Source: an uncultured Phocaeicola sp. (GTDB lineage: Bacteria; Bacteroidota; Bacteroidia; Bacteroidales; Bacteroidaceae). From it: DNA of 47,607 bases. The stretch spans positions 1 through 47,607 of the forward strand of contig CAOYQO010000023.1 of the NCBI GenBank assembly GCA_948566455.1, written 5' to 3'. Positions 1 to 8,836 of this stretch are shown piece by piece. Under the pieces are notes generated by a model. That model did no database searches. It was not told the DNA's origin and saw nothing but the letters and a program-made list of their open reading frames with translations. Position numbers and translations under genes: made by a program. How positions within the stretch are numbered: position 1 is the stretch's first letter; each line of letters starts with the position of its first letter.

Positions 1-23
1 AAGTCGGGGCTTTGTGCATAAAA

Positions 24-55
24 AAAGAAGGTGCGCATTTTGACACACCTTCTTT
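24..55. terminator. Bidirectional rho-independent terminator
   Basis: A nine-base-pair stem (AAGAAGGTG at 25-33 with CACCTTCTT at 46-54) is flanked by an A-run on the left and a T-rich stretch on the right, so it could stop transcription in either direction. It probably serves a gene beyond the left edge or the remnant to its right. Confidence 0.7.
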
Positions 56-131
56 ATTTTCTCACAAAACGCAAAATACAGCAATATAGACTGGATGACG
101 AGGTATACGAGCTTTCCGCTCAATTGTAACT

Positions 132-457
132 TTATCCACTTCTGACCTGCCTCCATATTTGATTAAGTCTTGGAGCAAAACTACTCCTTCCCGATATAAA
201 TCCCAATTTGATACATATTAAAAAACACTTTATACTTGAAGCATAAAGCTGGATGAATTCATCTTTATAGAGTTCCCGAACATCTTCGGGAGCATCATCA
301 AGAGTATAAGCAGAAAGATTCTTACGCAAAGATTCCATATACCTGCCCACATCTTTTCCTGCGTATAGCTAGCAGGATTTAGTTTGAAAATATTTTCTCC
401 GCTAAATGCAAGAAAGCGGTTCTGAAGTTGTTTATCATTCACACATTCTTTCTTTAT
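132..457 (-). pseudogene. Frameshifted remnant of an unrecognised gene
   Basis: Two adjoining minus-strand frames look like pieces of one protein. The upstream frame (from about 457, through a GTG at 442) carries an N-terminal part containing NDKQLQNRFLAFSGEN and NPASYTQ. The other frame continues from about 368 with GKDVGRYMESLRKNLSAYT and DAPEDVRELYKDEFIQLYA, ending at 132. A single-base indel around 355-370 would restore one reading frame. The upstream frame opens straight after a stop, with no convincing start or ribosome binding site. I do not recognise the family. It may be a degraded mobile-element or phage gene, but nothing visible decides this. Confidence 0.4.
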
Positions 458-544
458 AAACTCGTCAAATCACCTCTAAGCTTCTACTACAACAAGTCTA
501 TTTTAGGCTGCAATATTCTCAAACTTATATAATATACATCTTAA

Positions 545-1045
545 TCATCGACGAACGGCAAAAAGTTCAGCTTCAGTTTCCCAAGTACCATCCGGACGTT
601 TTACCATACGTTGCCAACGGAATGAAGTCGTTGTAATTTCTGAAAACACCCACTGTATATTCTTCTCATTAATTTCCGTCTGAACAATCCTGTTTCCTTC
701 TCTTTTTCCTTCCAGTTGTGTAGCCCCTCCTAATTCCGTATATAAAATATCCCATGCCTCTGTATTAGGATTATACATACGTACCGCAGTCGCATAAGCT
801 GCATCCGGTTGATAATCTTTAATCCGTGCCTTACGCGAAGGGCAAATAAACACATCTTGAATTGCAGTCCCTTCCAGCACCCAAGCGAATATCCACTCTC
901 CCTGAACATGTCTTTCGCCTGTTGTACCTTGGTTATCAACCCATTCAAAATCCCATTCACCGACAAACTGTCCATACAGGTTATCTTTTTCCGGTATCAA
1001 ATTGCTTTTCCCTTTTGACACTAATACATTTATAAATTCTCCCAT
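545..1045 (-). CDS. DUF1579/lipocalin-like hypothetical protein
   Basis: A 166-residue soluble protein without signal peptide or membrane segment. It contains GQFVGEWDFEW near the start and then regularly spaced Trp/Gly-rich strands (GEWIFAWVLEGTAIQDVF, MYNPNTEAWDILYTE, RWQRMVKRPDGTWETEAE), the pattern of small beta-barrel proteins of the DUF1579 type. No enzymatic motif is visible and the function is unknown. The start is supported by a -7 box on the minus strand at 1072-1079, 27 nt upstream. It is probably monocistronic, because the remnant downstream is broken and the gene on the other side runs on the plus strand. Confidence 0.85.
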   Translation of the reverse strand: MGEFINVLVSKGKSNLIPEKDNLYGQFVGEWDFEWVDNQGTTGERHVQGEWIFAWVLEGTAIQDVFICPSRKARIKDYQPDAAYATAVRMYNPNTEAWDILYTELGGATQLEGKREGNRIVQTEINEKNIQWVFSEITTTSFRWQRMVKRPDGTWETEAELFAVRR

Positions 1046-1071
1046 ACTTTATTTACTGACTCTAGATTAGA

Positions 1072-1079
1072 CAAATATA
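1072..1079 (-). promoter_or_regulatory. Bacteroides -7 box for the DUF1579-like gene
   Basis: The minus strand reads TATATTTG, a full match to TAnnTTTG, 27 nt before the ATG at 1045. No clear -33 element is seen. The remainder of the 303-nt gap (1046-1348) is AT-rich and holds nothing else I can support except the promoter of the next gene. Confidence 0.5.
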
Positions 1080-1306
1080 AGATTTATAATTAATAATCAC
1101 TAATATTAAAGCAATTATCTGTATGCAATATCCATGTCGAAAGCAAACAGATGCATAGTATAAAATACTGGCTTCCCTACTCCCAAACAGATTTTTTATA
1201 TTACACCCCAAAAACATTTCATTTACAAACTTATTGCAAAAAAAGTATTTGGCCATTAAATCTCAATTATTCAAGAAAGAAGTACCGATAAAAAGTCTTT
1301 TTTCCC

Positions 1307-1314
1307 TATATTTG
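1307..1314 (+). promoter_or_regulatory. -7 box upstream of alkaline phosphatase
   Basis: TATATTTG matches TAnnTTTG and lies 34 nt before the ATG at 1349. There is no obvious TTTG at the -33 position. Confidence 0.5.
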
Positions 1315-1348
1315 CTAGGCTGAAAAAAATGTCATTAACTCAATTAAT

Positions 1349-2767
1349 ATGAAAAAACTATCGTTTATTATTGTATTTGTATTCCTGTCCATTCTTTTTG
1401 TACAGGCACAGCAAGCAAAGTATGTATTTTATTTCATCGGAGATGGAATGGGTGTTAACCAAGTTTTAGGAACAGAGATGTATCGTGGAGAGTTGGAAGG
1501 CAAAATTGGTGTGACTCCGTTATTATTCACCCAATTTCCTTATGCAACCATAGCCACTACTTTCTCGGCAACCAACGGAGTGACAGATTCGGCCGCTGCA
1601 GGAACAGCACTTGCTACGGGAAACAAAACAAAAAATGGCGCATTAGGTGTGAAAAAGGATTTGGAAACCAAAGTTAACAGTGTTGCTTCTTGGGCAAAAA
1701 ATAAAGGTTGCCGTGTAGGTATCAGTACCAGTGTCAGCGTAGACCATGCCACACCGGCTGCTTTTTACGCACACCAAGGACAAAGAAGCAGCTATTACAA
1801 CGTGGGTCTGGATTTGATTGATGCCAACTTCGATTTCTATGCAGGATCAGACTTTTTAGATCCCACCAACAAAAAAGCCGCCGGTTCAAATTCAGAAAGT
1901 CTGTACACACTGGTGGACAAAGCCGGATATACCATAGCCCGTGGCTACAAGGACTATCAGAAAAAAGCAAAAAAATCGGACAAACTGATTCTCTTACAAC
2001 CTGCGACAGCAACAGACAATAGTGCTATCCCCTATGCTATCGATCGAAAAAAAGGCGATATGACTTTAACTGAAATCACCCGTGCCGGAATCAATTTCCT
2101 GTCTAAAGATCTATCAAAAGGGTTCTTCCTGATGGTTGAAGGAGGTAAAATAGACTGGGCTTGCCACAGCAACGACGCCGCTACCGTATTCCACGAAGTG
2201 ATGGATATGGACAATGCCATAAAAGTTGCTTACGAATTCTATGAACAACATCCCGATGAAACCCTGATTGTAGTAACAGCCGACCACGAAACCGGAGGAA
2301 TCGTTTTAGGAAAAGGTCCGTATACTTTGAACCTGCAAGCTTTAAAATCACAAAAAGTAAGTGAAAGCGGATATACTAAAATTGTAAACGAATTAAGAAA
2401 AAAATACAAGAATCAAGTACCTTGGGAAGTTATCAAGCAATCATTGAAGGATAATTTCGGATTTTGGGATAGTATTCAATTGAATGAAAAGCAAGAAGCA
2501 TCCCTGAAGAAAGTATATGATGAATCATTTAGCGGTAAAGAGATAGATTTGACCAAAAGTGAATATCAACAAGACGAACCTTTGGCAGCTGAGGCCAAAA
2601 GAATTCTGGATGACATCGCTCTGGTAGGTTGGACCAGTGGTGGGCACTCTGGAGGTTATGTACCCGTATTCGCTATCGGAGCCGGCGCCCAACTATTCCA
2701 AGGTCGCATTGACAATACCGAAATTCCGGTAAAAATAGCAGAAGCTGCTGGTTATCCCAACAATTAA
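1349..2767 (+). CDS. Alkaline phosphatase, PhoA superfamily, secreted
   Basis: A 472-residue metal-dependent phosphomonoesterase. Residues 1-20 form a signal peptide ending ...FVQA, so it is exported, most likely to the periplasm. The family's metal and nucleophile motifs are all present: GDGMG (31-35, Asp32), TDSAAAGTALATG with nucleophile Ser81, DHATPAAFYAH (Asp132/His133), EGGKIDWACHSND (Glu264, Asp269, His273), TADHETGG (Asp312/His313) and the C-terminal SGGHSGG (His433). The motifs appear complete, so activity is expected. It reads on the plus strand, convergent with the helix-hairpin-helix gene, with which it overlaps by 4 nt at the stop. It is likely monocistronic. The natural substrate cannot be read from sequence. 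Confidence 0.95.
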   Translation: MKKLSFIIVFVFLSILFVQAQQAKYVFYFIGDGMGVNQVLGTEMYRGELEGKIGVTPLLFTQFPYATIATTFSATNGVTDSAAAGTALATGNKTKNGALGVKKDLETKVNSVASWAKNKGCRVGISTSVSVDHATPAAFYAHQGQRSSYYNVGLDLIDANFDFYAGSDFLDPTNKKAAGSNSESLYTLVDKAGYTIARGYKDYQKKAKKSDKLILLQPATATDNSAIPYAIDRKKGDMTLTEITRAGINFLSKDLSKGFFLMVEGGKIDWACHSNDAATVFHEVMDMDNAIKVAYEFYEQHPDETLIVVTADHETGGIVLGKGPYTLNLQALKSQKVSESGYTKIVNELRKKYKNQVPWEVIKQSLKDNFGFWDSIQLNEKQEASLKKVYDESFSGKEIDLTKSEYQQDEPLAAEAKRILDDIALVGWTSGGHSGGYVPVFAIGAGAQLFQGRIDNTEIPVKIAEAAGYPNN

Positions 2768-3666
2768 TCAAAAGCAAGATAGTGCGACAAACGTTCCAAG
2801 TCTTTCTCAGTGAATTCCTCATACAAGGATAACTGGGAAAGACTTTTTAATTTTCCCTTTTTCCTCCTATATTCTATAATTACCTTTGCCTGATAAAAAT
2901 TCATATAAGGATGAGAGCGAAGTTTGTCAAGCCCGGCCTTATTGGCATTTATCCGATGAATTGGTGCATTTCCGAGTTTAAACCATCTCAACATATCCTC
3001 ATCTACATAGTTCACTTCCTTCAACTGAGCCATATCATAAAAACCTCCCAAACGTTTCCGGTAAGCCACAATCATGCGTGCAATGCCACTGCCTATTCCC
3101 GGAATCTTTTTCAACTCGGTAGTGTCCGCTTCATTCAAATCGACTAAAGTTCCTTCCGGATATTTATAAACCGCCAACGTATCTTTCTCCGCCTTTTTGA
3201 TAAAGTGCAATGTATCCTGTTTCCGCCGAAAAGCCTCTGATATCTGGATATAAGGTTTTAACATATTAAATTTCTCGGACGACAAGCCATAAACACGAGA
3301 GAAATCATCCGCTGTCCTGAATTTACCGCCGGCTCTCCGGTATTGCAAAATAGTATGTGCAATAAAAGGAGACAATCCACGTTGCAAAAATTCGATGGAA
3401 TCGGCTGAATTTGGATCAAAAGCAGCCAATACCACCTCTCTTCTTTTAGGCTTATCATAGGAATATCGCAGAGATTCCTTCTCCTCCATCTCATGTACTC
3501 CGGCCAGAAAGTTTTTTATTTCTTCTATCCCCTCTTGATCCTGTTCCAAAGACTCTTCCTTTACTGGAAACAGAACCCATATACACATAAATATGAAAAG
3601 CAAAGTCAACAAAAAAAGTATAGCTCTGCGTTCGCTTTTCGAAAAATAGAAGAAGTCTTTCCACAT
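2764..3666 (-). CDS. Membrane-anchored helix-hairpin-helix (ComEA-like) protein
   Basis: A 300-residue protein with one N-terminal membrane segment (about residues 15-35, RAILFLLTLLFIFMCIWVLF) followed by three helix-hairpin-helix type units. The middle unit is the best, with DLNEADTTELKKIPGIGSG. The first contains DPNSADSIEFLQRGLSP and the third NANKAGLDKL. Such domains bind double-stranded DNA without sequence specificity. In ComEA the arrangement catches incoming DNA during transformation, but whether this protein does so is inference. It starts 7 nt after the stop of the symporter gene and is probably co-transcribed with it. Confidence 0.85.
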   Translation of the reverse strand: MWKDFFYFSKSERRAILFLLTLLFIFMCIWVLFPVKEESLEQDQEGIEEIKNFLAGVHEMEEKESLRYSYDKPKRREVVLAAFDPNSADSIEFLQRGLSPFIAHTILQYRRAGGKFRTADDFSRVYGLSSEKFNMLKPYIQISEAFRRKQDTLHFIKKAEKDTLAVYKYPEGTLVDLNEADTTELKKIPGIGSGIARMIVAYRKRLGGFYDMAQLKEVNYVDEDMLRWFKLGNAPIHRINANKAGLDKLRSHPYMNFYQAKVIIEYRRKKGKLKSLSQLSLYEEFTEKDLERLSHYLAFD

Positions 3667-3673
3667 TACAATT

Positions 3674-5038
3674 CTAAATTAGCCCTAATTCATTGATAAA
3701 AATCAAAATGATAGCCACAGGTGCCACGTATCTCAACAAGAAGATATACAGATTGAAAAGACCTGCTTTCAGTTTTCCCCCATTGGTCAATTCTTCATAA
3801 GAAACGGAACGTTTCAAATACCATCCTACAAAGATACATACCAGCAAGCCACCCAAAGGAAGCATTATTTTTGCAGTGACAAAATCAAGTAAGTCAAAGA
3901 GTCCCTTATCAAACAGCGTATATTTCTGCATAACTCCCAATGACAAGGAAGAAATGACTCCAATTATAATGCACCCGAAAGTGACCAATCTAGCAGCACG
4001 GCCACGAGTTAAATTGAATTCCTCGTGCAGAAAAGCCGTCACCACTTCATGTAGAGAAATAGTAGAAGTCAATGCAGCCAAAGCCAACAAGACATAGAAC
4101 ATCACCGAGAAAATATAAGCTAATATCGGCACACCGCTAAAAGCTTGCTGAAAAACATTAGGCAATGTAATAAAAATTAATGATGGTCCCGCATCCGGCT
4201 GGATACCTACAGAAAAGGCCGCCGGAAAAATAATCAATCCGGCCAAGACAGCCACAAAAGTATCAATCACACCGACACTCAGAGCCGTATTTCCCAGTTT
4301 GGTTTCTTTCCCAAAATAAGAAGCATAGGTTGAAAGACATCCCATTCCCAAACTCAAGGAAAAGAACGCCTGCCCCATAGCCCCTAAGAAAACATCTCCG
4401 TTCACTTTACTGAAATCAGGCTTCAGCAGAAACTCCAAACCTTTTTCCGCATTGGGAAGCGACAATGAGCACCCCACCAAAACTACTATCAGTACAAACA
4501 AAACAGGCATCAGCACCTTCGAAGATTTCTCTATCCCATCTTTCACTCCCTTTACTATAACAAAATGGGTGGCCAATAAAAAGATGACCAGCCAGATAAG
4601 CGGACGAACAGGGTCCTTCGAAAAACTCTGGAAAGCAACCACAAAATCTTCCGGCTTCTTATCTGCAAAACCATTCATTCCCGCTTCCAATATATATTCC
4701 AAAGTCCATCCTGCCACTACCGAATAATATCCTAGAATAAGAAAACCGGCCAAAACCCCCAAATATCCCAACCACTTCCAATGAGTTCCGGGTGCCAAAA
4801 CCTTATAAGCACGTCCCGTACTTGCTTTTGAATGACGACCTACTGTGAATTCGGCAATCATAATAGGCATTCCCAACATAAAAACACACGCCAAGTATAC
4901 TAAGATAAATGCCGCACCTCCATGATTTCCCGTTTCATAGGGAAACCTCCATATATTACCAAGTCCTACAGCCGAACCTGCCGCCGCCAGAACAGCCCCA
5001 ATCTTACTTCCGAAATTTACTCTTTCGCTTTTTTGCAT
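3674..5038 (-). CDS. Sodium:neurotransmitter symporter (SNF/NSS family)
   Basis: A 454-residue inner-membrane transporter with many hydrophobic segments along its whole length. The N-terminus has the hallmark of the NSS/LeuT family: GSAVGLGNIWRFPYETGNHG (residues about 21-40), the unwound TM1 region that binds sodium and substrate. The family couples sodium entry to uptake of amino acids or related amines, and the substrate here is unknown. It has its own -7 box at 5081-5088 and is followed after 7 nt by the helix-hairpin-helix gene. It is divergent from the VanZ-like gene. Confidence 0.93.
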   Translation of the reverse strand: MQKSERVNFGSKIGAVLAAAGSAVGLGNIWRFPYETGNHGGAAFILVYLACVFMLGMPIMIAEFTVGRHSKASTGRAYKVLAPGTHWKWLGYLGVLAGFLILGYYSVVAGWTLEYILEAGMNGFADKKPEDFVVAFQSFSKDPVRPLIWLVIFLLATHFVIVKGVKDGIEKSSKVLMPVLFVLIVVLVGCSLSLPNAEKGLEFLLKPDFSKVNGDVFLGAMGQAFFSLSLGMGCLSTYASYFGKETKLGNTALSVGVIDTFVAVLAGLIIFPAAFSVGIQPDAGPSLIFITLPNVFQQAFSGVPILAYIFSVMFYVLLALAALTSTISLHEVVTAFLHEEFNLTRGRAARLVTFGCIIIGVISSLSLGVMQKYTLFDKGLFDLLDFVTAKIMLPLGGLLVCIFVGWYLKRSVSYEELTNGGKLKAGLFNLYIFLLRYVAPVAIILIFINELGLI

Positions 5039-5080
5039 AAAAAACTATCAAATTATTATAAATCAACACTGGTTAGCCTG

Positions 5081-5088
5081 CAAAAGTA
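5081..5088 (-). promoter_or_regulatory. -7 box of the symporter operon
   Basis: The minus strand reads TACTTTTG (TAnnTTTG), 42 nt before the ATG at 5038. It forms a back-to-back pair with the plus-strand box at 5101-5108. Confidence 0.6.
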
Positions 5089-5100
5089 TAAAATTAATCG

Positions 5101-5108
5101 TACTTTTG
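5101..5108 (+). promoter_or_regulatory. -7 box of the VanZ-like gene
   Basis: TACTTTTG matches TAnnTTTG and lies 25 nt before the ATG at 5134. Confidence 0.6.
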
Positions 5109-5133
5109 CGACGAATCACAAAAAAATTAAAGT

Positions 5134-5520
5134 ATGCTATATTATTTTAGAAAATATCCGGTATCCTTGATCATTGTAGCTATCATCTTTTATCTTTCCT
5201 TTTTCACTCCTCCTAAAACAGATGTGGAAGAAATCCCCTACATAGACAAAATAGTGCATATATGCATGTATGGAGGACTCTGTTTCATTTTATGGATAGA
5301 ATACCTGAGGAATCATAAGGCTATCAATTGGAATCATGTAATATGGGGAGGCATCATAGCTCCTGTAGCTATGAGCGGGTGTATCGAACTGATGCAAGCT
5401 TATTGCACAGATACCCGCAGCGGTGACTGGCTGGATTTTCTGGCAAACAGCATTGGAGTCGGACTAGCCGCCTTAATAGGATATTACTTACTTCGCCCCC
5501 TTATATGGCGTAAATCCTAA
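5134..5520 (+). CDS. VanZ-like membrane protein
   Basis: A 128-residue protein with about four membrane helices. The sequence between them has the VanZ-family pattern: DKIVHICMYGGLCF in the second segment, then SGCIELMQAYCTDTRSGDWLDFLANSIG, where the E-Q and R-x-x-D-x-x-D residues are typical. VanZ-like proteins are implicated in envelope and glycopeptide tolerance in Gram-positives; in Bacteroidales their role is undefined. The start follows a -7 box by 25 nt. The gene is single and converges with the sigma-factor gene across a hairpin. Confidence 0.88.
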   Translation: MLYYFRKYPVSLIIVAIIFYLSFFTPPKTDVEEIPYIDKIVHICMYGGLCFILWIEYLRNHKAINWNHVIWGGIIAPVAMSGCIELMQAYCTDTRSGDWLDFLANSIGVGLAALIGYYLLRPLIWRKS

Positions 5521-5557
5521 AAAGAAACGCCGACGATTCTTCGCGAACAGTCGGCGT
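5520..5557 (-). terminator. Terminator of the ECF sigma gene
   Basis: An eight-base-pair stem (ACGCCGAC at 5527-5534 with GTCGGCGT at 5550-5557) is followed on the minus strand by a T-rich tract (TTTCTTTTT), as expected for a terminator of the sigma-factor gene. It may also end VanZ transcripts, but there is no T-run on the plus strand. Confidence 0.75.
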
Positions 5558-5600
5558 GATGATAAAAGTCAAAGTTATATAATAAAGATAGAGAGTCAAC

Positions 5601-6104
5601 TTAACGGAAATCTTTCAGATCATTCTGCAACCTCTGACGAGTGAAAAAGATACGGCTTTTCACTGTTCCCAACGGAAGTCCCAGTTTTTCGGCAATTTCC
5701 CTATATTTAAATCCTGATACATACATAGCAAACGGCACACGGTAATCTTTAGGCAACGCATTCACGATACGATGTATCTCTTTCAAATCATAAGCACCTT
5801 CTGTAGAATCGAATCCTGAGTCCTGTGGAAGATTCAAATGGAACAAGTTATCTGTCTGATCGACGAAAGTCTGATCACGCACTGTTTTACGATAATTATT
5901 TATAAATATATTACGCATGATGGTGTACATCCATCCTTTAAAATTCGTATCTGGAGTAAACTTCTCTTCGTTGTCCAAAGCTTTAAGTGAAGTTTCCTGC
6001 AACAAATCATTAGCCTCTTCTCTGTCAGCTGTCAATTTAAATGCAAAGCGAAATAATTCGGTTTGTATACTTAGTAAATGCTGTGTAAAGTCGACTGTCT
6101 TCAT
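5601..6104 (-). CDS. ECF-type RNA polymerase sigma factor
   Basis: A 167-residue sigma-70 family protein of minimal ECF layout. Region 2 is at about residues 20-80 (EEANDLLQETSLKAL, then FKGWMYTIMRNIFINNYRK, the -10-binding part). Region 4 is at about 110-165 (ALPKDYRVPFAMY, then YREIAEKLGLPLGTVKSRIF, the HTH that reads the -35). It redirects RNA polymerase to its own promoter set. No FecR-type anti-sigma gene is adjacent. The neighbouring receptor gene ends 168 nt upstream on the same strand but lacks a recognisable signalling extension, so I do not link the two functionally. A hairpin terminator follows the gene. Confidence 0.93.
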   Translation of the reverse strand: MKTVDFTQHLLSIQTELFRFAFKLTADREEANDLLQETSLKALDNEEKFTPDTNFKGWMYTIMRNIFINNYRKTVRDQTFVDQTDNLFHLNLPQDSGFDSTEGAYDLKEIHRIVNALPKDYRVPFAMYVSGFKYREIAEKLGLPLGTVKSRIFFTRQRLQNDLKDFR

Positions 6105-6272
6105 ATTAATCTATTTTTAAATTGTTATTTTCTGTTTTTGCTTTCTGCTGCAATATTAACGACTTCTCGCAAAAGTCACGACAGAAAAACTAACAACAAA
6201 GGGGGTATAAACTATCAAATAACAGTTTTTACCCCCTAAATTAACAGTTAACAGGTGGTTTCGTTTTAACTT

Positions 6273-8747
6273 TTAATTAGCCGGTATCCCTCCACCGGTT
6301 CCAGCATTACCTCCTCCACTTTTCAAATCATCATTATTAATGCTTCGCGCAGCTTTTTTTACCTGAGCCTTCAACTCCCCAAAACGCCAACTGATATTAA
6401 ATCCATAATAACGCATCGGAATTCTGGTAGCAGTAGAAGAGCAGAAAGTAGGAGTATTGATGTTATTCTTAAAAGTAATATATTTATTAAATAAATTGGA
6501 CGAGTTAAGAGATATAGTCAGCCTCTTTTCCTTCAAGAAAGAACGACTGAGCCCTATCGCATAATAATAGAAAGAGGAACTTTTACCTTGCAAAGAGATA
6601 TGCGGAGTACCACCCCCTCCGTTCAGACTCAGACGCAGATCCCAAGGCAGAGTCTGCTGGAAGCTTCCGAAGACATTTCCTTCCCAGCCATGATTCTTTA
6701 AATCAAGCCCTGAACTTCTATAATCCACATAAGCTCCCCGTCCATTGATATTAAAGCGGGTTTTAGGAGACATATTCCAGTTCAAGAACAAAGACAAATT
6801 AATATTCTTACTTTTTCCTATATTATCATAGGTAGAATTCATCACACCATCTTTTATAAAAGAGTATTGCTCTATACCATTATTGACAAAAGAATAATTA
6901 GCACTGACATTTACATTAAATTTCTGCGAGAAACTACCGAAAGTAACACTAAGCGAATGGGCCTTTTCACTTTCCAAATCAGGATTACCGTAACTGATCG
7001 CAGTAGGGTTGCTGGTGTCAGTAAACGGATTCAAAAACCAAATACCCGGCCGGCTGATACGCATATTATAAGATGCCCTCAAACTTTGAGTAGGAGCCAA
7101 TTGGTAAGAGAACATCAAGGATGGAACCAAATCATCAAACTGAGCATCAAACTTCTCATCCTTATTTTTATAATCCGCATCCATAAATGTATGCTCATAG
7201 CGAATTCCCGCCTTTCCACCGAGTTTTTTGTACTTCAGCTGATAGCCCAAATAAGCAGCCAGAATATCCTGCTTATGATCATATTGCGTACTCATATCCT
7301 GATCATACTTATATTCTCCGGTTTTATCGGCCAGATAATATTTACCATCACTTTTACTTCTACGAAAAATATACTTTATACCAGTTTCAATGCTGTGTAT
7401 CGAATTTATCGGATTGGTATAGTCCAATTGAGCCGTATGCTCTTGTGTGCTGGCATCATTTTTAAAATATTGGTTTTGCAAAAGATAAGGAACATTCAAC
7501 GTATCCTCATAATCCGTATTCGCTTCACTGTTATTGGGGGAATGGCTAAAACGATAAGAGAAAGTAAGAAGTTCCCCTTTCTTTTTAAACGAATGCTGAT
7601 AATCCATGTTGCCCCCCACTTCGCCAAAGCCCGATTCATTATTTCCCAAAGAACCGTAACCGTAAACCGGATTACCGGCATGATTCGTCATCTGGGTATT
7701 TCCAATCCTCTTATTCGTAAAATTGCCAGTCATCAGATTCATAGAAAAACTAATCAGATTCAAAGTGTCAATCTCATAACTTCCTTCCAGACTGCCAAAT
7801 TGAAAATTGCCATAGCTCTTGCTTCTTCGATGCGACTCCAAAAATTTATTTTCCTGAGACGTGAAATCCTCACGATATGAATCTTCAAATCCCTTTTGAG
7901 ATCCCTGGTAGTTATAAGAATAATTACCGGTAACAGTGAACTTGCCCGACTGCACCGTACCATAACCGCCACCATACACACGCATATTGCTTGCACCACC
8001 ATTCAATGTCACCGTATATCCTTCCATTCCTGCTCCTACAGTGATAATATTCAAGATGCCCGCCACCCCTTCCGCGTCATATTTAGCCCCAGGCTCGGTG
8101 ATAACCTCTATAGATTTAATGGAATTGGCCGGCATACTCCGCAATACCTCGGTAGGATTATTGCTCATCATGTTATTCGGCTTGCCATTAACATGCACTT
8201 TAAACTTACTGCTACCGTTTACTTGAATTTTATCCTCTCCATCTACAGTCACCAGCGGAACTTTACGGAGCATTTCAAGAGTCGTATTAGTTTTAGAATC
8301 CGGATCATCCTCTATACTATACGTCACTTTGTCTATTTCCGCCTTTACCAAAGGTTTCTGCGCTACCACCTCCACTCCTTTCAACATTTCAGTCGCTTCT
8401 GCTATCAGAATCTTACCCAAATCAACATTCCTACGATTTGCCGATATCGAAAACTCCTTCTGTACAGGAGACTTTCCTACAGAAGTAAAATGAATGAGAT
8501 AAGTCCCCGGCACGGCAAGCCGTTCGTCAAACCTGCCGTCCGCTCCTGTCACAGCCAGTTTCACCGGCTTTGCAGGATTGTTCTTCAATGAAATACGGAT
8601 TGTAGAATACGGTTCCCCTTCATTAGACAAAGAATCTAATAAGACTCCCTTGACTGAGAACTGGCCTTGGACAGCCTTTTGCGCCTTCGCCGTAAATGAC
8701 AAACTTGCCACAAGCAAGATAATGCCCCATAAAATGTTGTGTTTCAT
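6273..8747 (-). CDS. TonB-dependent-receptor-like outer membrane beta-barrel protein
   Basis: An 824-residue outer-membrane protein. It has a signal peptide ending near residue 22 (...SLSFTAKA), a carboxypeptidase-regulatory-like Ig fold (about 27-115), a plug-like region (KVTYSIEDDPDSKTNTTLEM, KVPLVTVDGEDKIQVNGSSK, IEVITEPGAKYDAEGVAGIL), and a long C-terminal barrel with alternating aromatic strands. This is the family often annotated as outer membrane beta-barrel (PF14905 type) rather than SusC. No SusD partner is nearby, so a polysaccharide utilisation role is not indicated and the substrate is unknown. The tail after the barrel is rich in Gly and Asn (GGGNAGTGGGIPAN). It is transcribed alone from a -7 box at 8775-8782. 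Confidence 0.9.
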   Translation of the reverse strand: MKHNILWGIILLVASLSFTAKAQKAVQGQFSVKGVLLDSLSNEGEPYSTIRISLKNNPAKPVKLAVTGADGRFDERLAVPGTYLIHFTSVGKSPVQKEFSISANRRNVDLGKILIAEATEMLKGVEVVAQKPLVKAEIDKVTYSIEDDPDSKTNTTLEMLRKVPLVTVDGEDKIQVNGSSKFKVHVNGKPNNMMSNNPTEVLRSMPANSIKSIEVITEPGAKYDAEGVAGILNIITVGAGMEGYTVTLNGGASNMRVYGGGYGTVQSGKFTVTGNYSYNYQGSQKGFEDSYREDFTSQENKFLESHRRSKSYGNFQFGSLEGSYEIDTLNLISFSMNLMTGNFTNKRIGNTQMTNHAGNPVYGYGSLGNNESGFGEVGGNMDYQHSFKKKGELLTFSYRFSHSPNNSEANTDYEDTLNVPYLLQNQYFKNDASTQEHTAQLDYTNPINSIHSIETGIKYIFRRSKSDGKYYLADKTGEYKYDQDMSTQYDHKQDILAAYLGYQLKYKKLGGKAGIRYEHTFMDADYKNKDEKFDAQFDDLVPSLMFSYQLAPTQSLRASYNMRISRPGIWFLNPFTDTSNPTAISYGNPDLESEKAHSLSVTFGSFSQKFNVNVSANYSFVNNGIEQYSFIKDGVMNSTYDNIGKSKNINLSLFLNWNMSPKTRFNINGRGAYVDYRSSGLDLKNHGWEGNVFGSFQQTLPWDLRLSLNGGGGTPHISLQGKSSSFYYYAIGLSRSFLKEKRLTISLNSSNLFNKYITFKNNINTPTFCSSTATRIPMRYYGFNISWRFGELKAQVKKAARSINNDDLKSGGGNAGTGGGIPAN

Positions 8748-8774
8748 ATATCAATAATGAGTTTGTGTTTGTTG

Positions 8775-8782
8775 CAAAGGTA
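8775..8782 (-). promoter_or_regulatory. -7 box of the 824-residue receptor gene
   Basis: The minus strand reads TACCTTTG (TAnnTTTG), 27 nt before the ATG at 8747. Confidence 0.55.
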
Positions 8783-8836
8783 GGTAAACGATAGCAAGTA
8801 GTTTATTTTCAGACGTTAAAGAAGCCTATATATTAT

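Noticed and set aside
1062..1256. 64-residue minus-strand frame between the DUF1579-like gene and alkaline phosphatase
   Set aside because: The DNA is very AT-rich, the translation has Cys/Phe/Ile runs, and it contains the promoter of the neighbouring gene at 1072-1079.
6867..7880. 337-residue frame antisense to the 824-residue receptor gene
   Set aside because: Ile/Arg/Thr-rich shadow of a beta-barrel coding sequence; no start signal or motif.
5601..8747. FecI/FecR/FecA-like surface-signalling system from the ECF sigma gene and adjacent receptor
   Set aside because: There is no anti-sigma (FecR) gene, and the receptor has a carboxypeptidase-regulatory-like domain rather than a signalling extension. 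The genes are separated by 168 nt.
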